DNA of 42,099 nt, taken from positions 1 to 42,099 of the forward strand of contig JAQTNA010000037.1 in NCBI GenBank assembly GCA_028714035.1, given 5' to 3'. The translations under genes and the position numbers were made by a program. This document shows, in pieces, positions 36,365-42,099 of the stretch. Source of the DNA: Rhodocyclaceae bacterium. GTDB lineage: Bacteria > Pseudomonadota > Gammaproteobacteria > Burkholderiales > Rhodocyclaceae. The notes beneath the pieces are model-generated. The model did no database searches. It was given only the letters and a program-made list of their open reading frames with translations, and was not told where the DNA came from. How positions within the stretch are numbered: the stretch's first letter is position 1; each line of letters starts with the position of its first letter.

Positions 36365-38554
36365 TCAGAAACGGATATTCAGGCCCGTATGGAGGGAGCG
36401 GCCCATGCCGGGAACCAGCGTTCCGTAGGGAACCCCCGTGGACATGGTGCTCCCCTGGCCGACATAAGCCCCACCCAGAGGGTGGACATAGAATTTGTTC
36501 AGCAGGTTCTCCAACCCCACGTCCAGACGTACCTGCTTCCATTCATAACTGCTGCGCAGGGCGAGCAGGCCGTAACCGCCGGTTCGGAGTTCCTTCCTGA
36601 CCGCCTGGACCTCGGTCTTGGCATCCACCAGCTCGGCCTCCAGGATATGGGTCCACCCGCCTCGACGCTGCTCGATGGCCAACTTCAGGTTCAAGGGCAT
36701 GATGTGGTACAGGTTGTCTCCGGACGTCAGATTCTTGCCCCGGACGTAATTCAACACGCCCGTGCCCCGGAAGTCGCCGTAGCCGGTTCTCGCCAGGGGC
36801 AGATAGCCGGACACATCCAGCCCATAAAGGCGGGCACTCTGGTTGGCCAGGGAGAGATTGACGAAGCCGTCGGTTCGGGTCGCGCAGGCGGCACAGGCCA
36901 CCGCGTCCACGTAATCCTGGATGCGGGTGTAATAGGGCGAGACTTTCAGCTCCCAGTCCTTCTGCGCGCCATCGCGCCAAAGGGCGGTCGCGCTCAGGGT
37001 ATGGGCCACTTCGGGCTTCAGGTCCGGGTTGCCGACATAGCCGTTGCCGTCGCCGAACCAGTTGTTCATGTTCAACACCATGGTGCTTTGGGTGGACCAG
37101 GTGTACCGCTCGTAGAGGTTCGGCGAACGGGTTTTCCGCGCCAGGCCGAACTCGACGCTTCCGTTCTCGTCCGGAGTGTAGCGGGCCAGAGCCGTCAGGT
37201 CCGTGTTGTTGTCCGTTCGACGGCGGTCGAGCGCATTGAAGGCGGCGGCCACCGCCGGATACACCGTCCCGGTGGACTTGTAGCCCTGGACCGGCCCCGC
37301 GTCCATCTGCACCGTACCGACGCGAACCCCGAACTGGCTGGCCCAGCGGGAGTTCCATCGCTTTTCCCATTCCCCGAAGACATCGTGGCGATCCCGCTGG
37401 CCGTTGTTGATGTTCCAGAAGGTATTCGGGGACATCCCCCCGGTGCCCGACGGCGACCACCAGTCGTTCAACCGATAGCGCTGATACTCGCCCCCCACCC
37501 GGAGGGCATCGCCCCCGGATAAGGCGATGTCGGCCTTCAGCATCACCCCCGTATTCTTTCCTTCCGTATCCATAGGCATGCCGGTCGGGCTGGGGTTCAT
37601 GAGCTTGTCGTCGCCGAAATTCATCTTGTGCCGCGTCTTTTCGTCGTAGACACGGGCTTCCAGGACGCCCCACTCATATTGGCCCATGTAGCGCAGGTTG
37701 ATCTGCCGGCTGTCATTGCCGGTCATGTCCATGCGCTGGTTGGCGAAGCCCTGGTATGGGATGTCCTGAATACCGAGTTTCAGTTCCATCAGGTGATTTT
37801 CATGGCGCAGGGCAAGCGCGACCGACTGGTTTTCTGACTTGTAGCGGGAAGACCCCACCACGTCCCCATCCAGCCAGCCCCGGCCCGCCGCCGCCAGCCC
37901 CGGCGCCTTGAAATCATTCGCCGCCTTGTAGTCACCGGATTCGGTGGTGGAAGCCTTATAGGCCAGGCTCAAGGCCTCGCCCGCAACCATCGCCGACAGA
38001 TTGCCGCCCAGGGCATTGCCGTTGCTTCGGAAGAAGGCGCCGACCGCCCCGTTCTGAAGCGTCCCCTGTCCCGGCCGGGCAAATTCCGGTGCCGCCGATT
38101 CCACCTGGATCGTCCCGGCAATGCTGTCGCCGCCGAGGCTGACCGGGGCGATGCCGGCGAACACCTTGACACTGCCCACATGGCTCGGGTCCATATAGGA
38201 CAGGGGCGGATTCATATGATTGGCGCAGGCGGATATGAGGTCCATGCCATCCACCTTCACGCGCACCCGGTCGTCCGCCATGCCGTGAAGCGCGGGCAGG
38301 CTGGATACGCCACCGGCAACCTGAAGGCTCACCCCGGGCATGTCTCTCAGGAGACTCGCCGTATCGCTGGTCGCCGACCGCAGGCGCGCCAGGTTCGCCG
38401 GGGCCACCGAGGCAGGATCAAGCGCCGGGGCACCGGCTTTCGTTGCGCGGACAAGGACTTCGCCCAGATTCGCGTCCTCCGCGCCGGCGCTTGCCGCCAT
38501 TGCGGAAAAAGCCAGGGCGACGGCCGCCGCCAGGGGTCGAACAGGCAGGTTCAT
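36365..38554 (-). CDS. TonB-dependent outer-membrane copper receptor, OprC/NosA-like
   Basis: 729 residues (P. aeruginosa OprC is about 720). A signal peptide ends near residue 25 (AASAGA-ED). A plug domain follows, with the conserved DRVRVKVDGMDLISAC, and then a beta-barrel ending LHTGLNIRF with the terminal aromatic residue needed for insertion. The unusual copper ligands of OprC have counterparts: CxxxM as Cys110-Met114 (CANHM) and HxM as His309-Met311 (HKM), with methionine-rich loops after it. In denitrifiers NosA helps supply copper to N2O reductase (family knowledge). A CAAC pair lies in a probable outer loop. The ATG at 38554 has GGAG upstream. Palindromic operators precede it. Confidence 0.88.
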   Translation of the reverse strand: MNLPVRPLAAAVALAFSAMAASAGAEDANLGEVLVRATKAGAPALDPASVAPANLARLRSATSDTASLLRDMPGVSLQVAGGVSSLPALHGMADDRVRVKVDGMDLISACANHMNPPLSYMDPSHVGSVKVFAGIAPVSLGGDSIAGTIQVESAAPEFARPGQGTLQNGAVGAFFRSNGNALGGNLSAMVAGEALSLAYKASTTESGDYKAANDFKAPGLAAAGRGWLDGDVVGSSRYKSENQSVALALRHENHLMELKLGIQDIPYQGFANQRMDMTGNDSRQINLRYMGQYEWGVLEARVYDEKTRHKMNFGDDKLMNPSPTGMPMDTEGKNTGVMLKADIALSGGDALRVGGEYQRYRLNDWWSPSGTGGMSPNTFWNINNGQRDRHDVFGEWEKRWNSRWASQFGVRVGTVQMDAGPVQGYKSTGTVYPAVAAAFNALDRRRTDNNTDLTALARYTPDENGSVEFGLARKTRSPNLYERYTWSTQSTMVLNMNNWFGDGNGYVGNPDLKPEVAHTLSATALWRDGAQKDWELKVSPYYTRIQDYVDAVACAACATRTDGFVNLSLANQSARLYGLDVSGYLPLARTGYGDFRGTGVLNYVRGKNLTSGDNLYHIMPLNLKLAIEQRRGGWTHILEAELVDAKTEVQAVRKELRTGGYGLLALRSSYEWKQVRLDVGLENLLNKFYVHPLGGAYVGQGSTMSTGVPYGTLVPGMGRSLHTGLNIRF

Positions 38555-38612
38555 GCTTTTCACTCCACCGAAAAATGCGTGGATGCTAGCCGGACCAGGC
38601 GTCACGGGAAAT

Positions 38613-38669
38613 GCGACACGTTGTCGCGCGACAGCTTGTCGCAGGGTTGGAAGACCCGACAAAGTGTCG
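38613..38669 (-). promoter_or_regulatory. Cluster of CGACA-N3-TGTCG palindromes upstream of the copper receptor
   Basis: GCGACA-CGT-TGTCGC (38613-38627) is followed without a gap by GCGACA-GCT-TGTCGC (38628-38642), and a third site CGACA-AAG-TGTCG lies at 38657-38669. All are perfect palindromes with a 3-base centre, 59-115 bp before the receptor start. This is the layout of a cooperative repressor or activator site. The regulator is not known to me; it does not fit Fur, CueR or FNR. Confidence 0.75.
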
Positions 38670-39036
38670 AAATTCTTTACACATCAGGTGCCAACTCAAA
38701 GGCAGCGGGTGGAGCCCCCACAAAACAGGGGTGGTTAATGACGAAAATCAGGCCGCGGAAAATATAATTTGACAAAAAAAGTCGGGATTTTGATGTTAAC
38801 ACCTTGATCCATAACATTTAACAAATGTTTTCAAACTCCCTCCCGCGCCCCTGGAGCGCCCCTCTGGAATGCGACCCAATACGCATAATAATACTTTAGG
38901 GATAGGAACATCGCCGGAAACATGTCGGAATTCTTTACAGCAACCCATCTGGCGATCCGAGGGGGCTGAAACGGAACAATCTGCCGACAAGATTGGCTGC
39001 CCGCCTCGCCGGCGACACCTCCCATCGAGAAATATT

Positions 39037-39050
39037 TTGATATAAATCAA
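39037..39050. promoter_or_regulatory. Perfect FNR/Anr-type box
   Basis: TTGATATAAATCAA matches the FNR consensus TTGAT-N4-ATCAA exactly. It lies about 480 bp from each flanking gene. I cannot find a convincing -10 at class II distance on either strand, so the controlled transcript is uncertain. Confidence 0.65.
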
Positions 39051-39532
39051 GTGACTGAACGGGCCAACGGCGGGCGTTGCCCCGGGACGACCCGCTTGAA
39101 TCTCCCGAAAGAATATGGCGCACATCAAGATCATTGGCCGCCCGTACCCTGAAAATGATCTGTCGGGCTACTTTCCAGCCGCTATCCAAAGTCATAGCCA
39201 TAGCGCGCCTTAAGGCATATATACACCAGGCCAGCCGCCCGGTCTGGAGGCATCGGGAGCCCTCTGGATATGCCTCCGGCACCCCTCGGTACACACGGCC
39301 AGTTGATCATTTTTTGCTATGCATCAATATCTTGTGGCCGTCTCCAGCCAGTACTGGCATCGTCCCCCGCCGCAAGCCGGGCACCATCCCTACTTTGGTT
39401 ATGGATCGTTTCTTGCTTAAAACACCGCAACCGCCTAGCAAAAAGCGTCGTTATTCATCCTGAAACACATACGGATCAACAACATACAAGGCGTTTTTGG
39501 CTCCAAATTTTACGGAAAAAGGTTCGAAATCC

Positions 39533-42099
39533 ATGGCCAGCATCACCCTCAGCAACAGCGTTAGCCTGATCGAAAACACCAACCAGGACTTCAACCTGTA
39601 CAGTGTCTTGAGCCAGGCCGGCCTGAACGCTCCGCCGCCCATCGGCACCCTGGTCATCCAGATCAGGAATGCCAACGGCACGTATTCCACGGCCCCGGCG
39701 GGCACCTACTCCGCGCTGGACCTGGATTCGGGCGCGGGCAAGGAAACCCTGCATGTCGCCATGACGAGCCTGCCGACCTTCATCGGCGAACAGGATCTGA
39801 AGCTGATCATCACCGATGGCGCTCAACCCAAGGACACGATCACGCTCTTTCTCGCCGTGCACGTCCTGCCTGTCCCGCCCACGGCCCATCCCGACAGCAA
39901 CACCGTCATCGAGGACACCATCGCCACCGGCAACGTACTGTCGAACGACAGCGACAGCAACGGCCAACCCCTGGCGGTCACCCAGTTTCATGTCAATGGC
40001 GCAACGTACACGGCGGGAACCGCGGCCGCCATGTCGGGTATCGGCAGCCTGACCATCAACGTGGACGGCTCCTACACCTTCGCGCCGGCCAGCCACTATT
40101 ACGGCCCCATGCCCCAGGCGAGCTACACCGTCAGCGACGGCCTCGCCACCGCCACCTCCACTCTGGATATAAACGTCACGCCCCTGCCGCCCACCGCCAA
40201 CGCAGACAGCCAGGTGACCATGCAAGGCACTCCGGCCACCGGCAACGTGCTGGGGAACGACACCGACATCAACAACCTGCCCCTGACCGTGACCGGCTTC
40301 AGCGTCGCCGGTCAGGCGCACGCCGCAGGGGAGACGGCCACCCTTGCAGGCATCGGCACCCTGACCATCGCCGCCAATGGCAGCTACACCTTCACGCCGG
40401 ACGCGGCCTACTCGGGATCGGTCCCCACCGCCAGCTACACCATCAGCGACGGCCAGGGTACCAGCACCGCGGATCTCACTCTGACCGTCGTCCCCTTCGT
40501 GCCGGATAACGTGAACAGCGCGCCGGTCGCCCAGCCCGACACGGCCATTACCCAGGAAAATCAGCCCATTTCCGGCAACGTGCTGACCAACGACAGCGAC
40601 GTGGACGGCGACGCCCTGAGCGTCACCCAGTTCGTGGTGGGTGGCACGACCTATGCGGCAGGAAGCACGGCCGTTATCGCCGGCGTCGGCAGCCTGACCA
40701 TCGCCGCCAACGGTGATTACAGTTTCACCCCCGCCACCAACTACTACGGCCCCGGCCCTCAGGCCACCTACACGGTTACGGACGGCCAGGCCACGGACAC
40801 CTCCACGCTGACCGTGGGCATCTTCCCGGTCGGTCCCACGGCCGTCGCCGACGCCCAGACCCTATCGGAAAACACCACCGCCTCCGGCAACGTCCTGACC
40901 AACGACGTCGAGATCAACGGCCAGCCCAAGACCGTCACCGAGTTCTCCGTCGCCGGACAGAGCCAGACCTACAACGCCGGCGACACCGCCGTCATCGCCA
41001 ACGTCGGCAACCTGACCCTGAACGGCGACGGCTCCTACAGCTTCGTCCCGGCCACCAACTACTACGGCACCGTGCCTCAGGTCAGCTACACCATGAGCGA
41101 CGGCCTGGGCACCAGCAGCAGCACGCTCGACATCACCGTCACCCCCGTCGGCCCCACCGCCGTCGCCGACAGCCAGACCGCGGTCGAGAACACCGGCGCC
41201 CTGACCGGCACCGTCCTGGCCAACGACACCGACGTGAACGGCCTGCCGCTCACTGTCACCCAGTTCGTGGTCAATGGCGGCACCTACTCCGCCGGCCAGA
41301 CCGCCACGCTCGCCAACGTCGGCACCCTGGTCATCGCCGCCAACGGCGCCTACAGCTTCACCCCGGTCGCCAACTACTACGGCCACCCGCCCGTCGCCAC
41401 CTACACCATCAGCGACGGCAACGGCAGCTCCGACGCCACCCTGAGCCTGAACGTCACCCCCGTCGGCCCGGTTGCGGTGGCCGACAGCCAGACCGCGATC
41501 GAGAACACCGGCCCCCTGACCGGCACCGTCCTGGCCAACGACACCGACGTGAACGGCCTGCCGCTCAGCGTCACCCAGTTCGTGGTCAATGGCAGCACCT
41601 ACTCCGCCGGCCAGACCGCCACGCTCGCCAACGTCGGCACCCTGGTGATCAACAGCGACGGCAGCTACAGCTTCACCCCGGTCGCCAACTACTACGGCCA
41701 CCCGCCCGTCGCCACCTACACCATCAGCGACGGCAACGGCAGCTCCGACGCCACCCTGAGCCTGAACGTCACCCCGGTCGGCCCGGTTGCGGTGGCCGAC
41801 AGCCAGACCGCGATCGAGAACACCGGCCCCCTGACCGGCACCGTCCTGAGCAACGACACCGACGTGAACGGCCTGCCGCTCAGCGTCACCCAGTTCGTGG
41901 TCAAAGGCGGCACCTACTCCGCCGGCCAGACCGCCACGCTCGCCAACGTCGGCACCCTGGTGATCAACAGCGACGGCAGCTACAGCTTCACCCCGGTCGC
42001 CAACTACTACGGCCACCCGCCCGTCGCCACCTACACCATCAGCGACGGCAACGGCAGCTCCGACGCCACCCTGAGCCTGAACGTCACCCCAGTCGGCCC
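39533..42099 (+). CDS. N-terminal part of a giant VCBS/cadherin-like repeat protein (runs off the window)
   Basis: 855 codons are present and the frame stays open to the right edge. There is no Sec signal peptide at the start (MASITLSNSVSLIENTNQDF). The first 118 residues form a separate domain; then Ig-like tandem repeats of about 105 residues begin, each opening ADSQT-x-ENTG and G-V-L-x-NDTD-N-LP and closing ATYTISDG. This is the pattern of large type I-secreted adhesins of the LapA/BapA kind, whose secretion signal would be at the missing C-terminus. At least seven repeats are started. AAAAAGG lies 11 bases before the ATG. An antisense frame through the repeats (40862-42016) is an artefact. 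Confidence 0.88.
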   Translation, partial: MASITLSNSVSLIENTNQDFNLYSVLSQAGLNAPPPIGTLVIQIRNANGTYSTAPAGTYSALDLDSGAGKETLHVAMTSLPTFIGEQDLKLIITDGAQPKDTITLFLAVHVLPVPPTAHPDSNTVIEDTIATGNVLSNDSDSNGQPLAVTQFHVNGATYTAGTAAAMSGIGSLTINVDGSYTFAPASHYYGPMPQASYTVSDGLATATSTLDINVTPLPPTANADSQVTMQGTPATGNVLGNDTDINNLPLTVTGFSVAGQAHAAGETATLAGIGTLTIAANGSYTFTPDAAYSGSVPTASYTISDGQGTSTADLTLTVVPFVPDNVNSAPVAQPDTAITQENQPISGNVLTNDSDVDGDALSVTQFVVGGTTYAAGSTAVIAGVGSLTIAANGDYSFTPATNYYGPGPQATYTVTDGQATDTSTLTVGIFPVGPTAVADAQTLSENTTASGNVLTNDVEINGQPKTVTEFSVAGQSQTYNAGDTAVIANVGNLTLNGDGSYSFVPATNYYGTVPQVSYTMSDGLGTSSSTLDITVTPVGPTAVADSQTAVENTGALTGTVLANDTDVNGLPLTVTQFVVNGGTYSAGQTATLANVGTLVIAANGAYSFTPVANYYGHPPVATYTISDGNGSSDATLSLNVTPVGPVAVADSQTAIENTGPLTGTVLANDTDVNGLPLSVTQFVVNGSTYSAGQTATLANVGTLVINSDGSYSFTPVANYYGHPPVATYTISDGNGSSDATLSLNVTPVGPVAVADSQTAIENTGPLTGTVLSNDTDVNGLPLSVTQFVVKGGTYSAGQTATLANVGTLVINSDGSYSFTPVANYYGHPPVATYTISDGNGSSDATLSLNVTPVG
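39890..42099 (+). repeat. Tandem DNA repeat of about 315 bp within the adhesin gene
   Basis: Equivalent points of successive units start at 39890, 40202, 40535, 40847, 41165, 41480 and 41795, so unit lengths are 312, 333, 312, 318, 315 and 315 bp, then a partial unit. The first units are diverged. Units 6 and 7 differ by only five bases over the 305 bp that can be compared. Confidence 0.92.

Larger units (their letters stand above)
38555..39532. other. Long non-coding region between the copper receptor and the giant repeat protein
   Basis: This 978-bp stretch is more AT-rich than its neighbours, and no frame in it looks like a known protein. It contains the palindrome cluster (38613-38669); a 17-base near-exact direct repeat at 38665-38681 and 38923-38939 (TGTCG-R-AATTCTTTACA); the palindrome AACATTT-AAC-AAATGTT (38813-38829); an FNR box (39037-39050); the palindrome GCCTTAAGGC (39207-39216); and a stem GGAGGCAT / ATGCCTCC (39246-39253, 39270-39277). 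A small RNA or long leader is possible but unproven. Confidence 0.6.

Noticed and set aside
38683-38760. Possible cobalamin riboswitch before the TonB-dependent receptor
   Set aside because: The receptor has copper-site signatures, and I could not find the conserved cobalamin-box core; the GGGTGGAGCCCCC stretch alone is not enough.
39077-39463. Plus-strand frame of 128 residues in the long gap before the adhesin
   Set aside because: No family resemblance, no ribosome site at its start, and it covers several palindromes; I treat the region as non-coding.
40862-42016. Minus-strand frame of 384 residues rich in Gly, Val, Asp and His
   Set aside because: It is the antisense of the tandem adhesin repeats. 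The plus-strand frame continues through it without a stop, starts at a sensible ATG, and has recognisable VCBS/cadherin-like units.

Overview
The window reads as a GC-rich chromosome segment of a betaproteobacterium. The aroQ-accB-accC-prmA order, ornithine-lipid genes, a CIRCE-controlled rpoH, two LIV-type transporters beside aromatic acyl-CoA genes, and a copper receptor of the OprC/NosA kind together suggest a Rhodocyclales-like, metabolically flexible and possibly denitrifying organism. The genus is inference. No rRNA, tRNA or complete insertion sequence was seen.

Layout. 1-1701: the tail of an unidentified gene, a putative leader, and a CRISPR array of 21 identical 37-bp repeats with 20 spacers; the rest of the cas locus would lie to the left, outside the window. 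1702-3006: palindromic dispersed repeats, apaH, and a 168-bp MITE-like element with 19-bp perfect terminal inverted repeats. 3003-9881 (minus strand): housekeeping run aroQ, accB, accC, prmA, a DUF3426 zinc-ribbon membrane protein, a PfkB kinase, then olsB-olsA for ornithine lipids. 10205-12904: a P-type ATPase resembling Na,K-ATPases (class IIC). 13006-21086: heat-shock and envelope functions: rpoH behind a perfect CIRCE operator, an SCO1-like protein, a MazG-like hydrolase, mpl, a nucleotidyltransferase-like protein, a TlpA-like thioredoxin, a double-STAS protein, and hslVU behind a sigma-32-type promoter.

21166-36138: an AEC transporter, then two convergent operons that look functionally linked. 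Plus strand: iorAB (arylpyruvate to aryl-acetyl-CoA) and an ABC importer with an enlarged LivH and a LivM-LivG fusion. Minus strand: paaI, paaK (phenylacetate-CoA ligase) and a conventional LivKHMGF importer. Both routes end at aryl-acetyl-CoA, so the block is best read as uptake and CoA activation of phenylacetate/indoleacetate-type compounds or aromatic amino acids. The downstream degradation genes are not in the window.

36365-42099: a TonB-dependent receptor with the CxxxM and HxM copper-site signatures of OprC/NosA, with tandem 15-bp palindromes in front of it; a roughly 1-kb non-coding stretch with a perfect FNR box; and the start of a very large repetitive VCBS/cadherin-like surface protein whose about 105-residue repeats become nearly identical toward the right edge, where the gene runs off the window.

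Most unusual points: the unassigned palindromic operator array before the copper receptor; the SPPSW-plus-STAS protein; related spacers within one CRISPR array; the MITE that supplies the stop codon of olsA; and stem-loops placed after both substrate-binding-protein genes.
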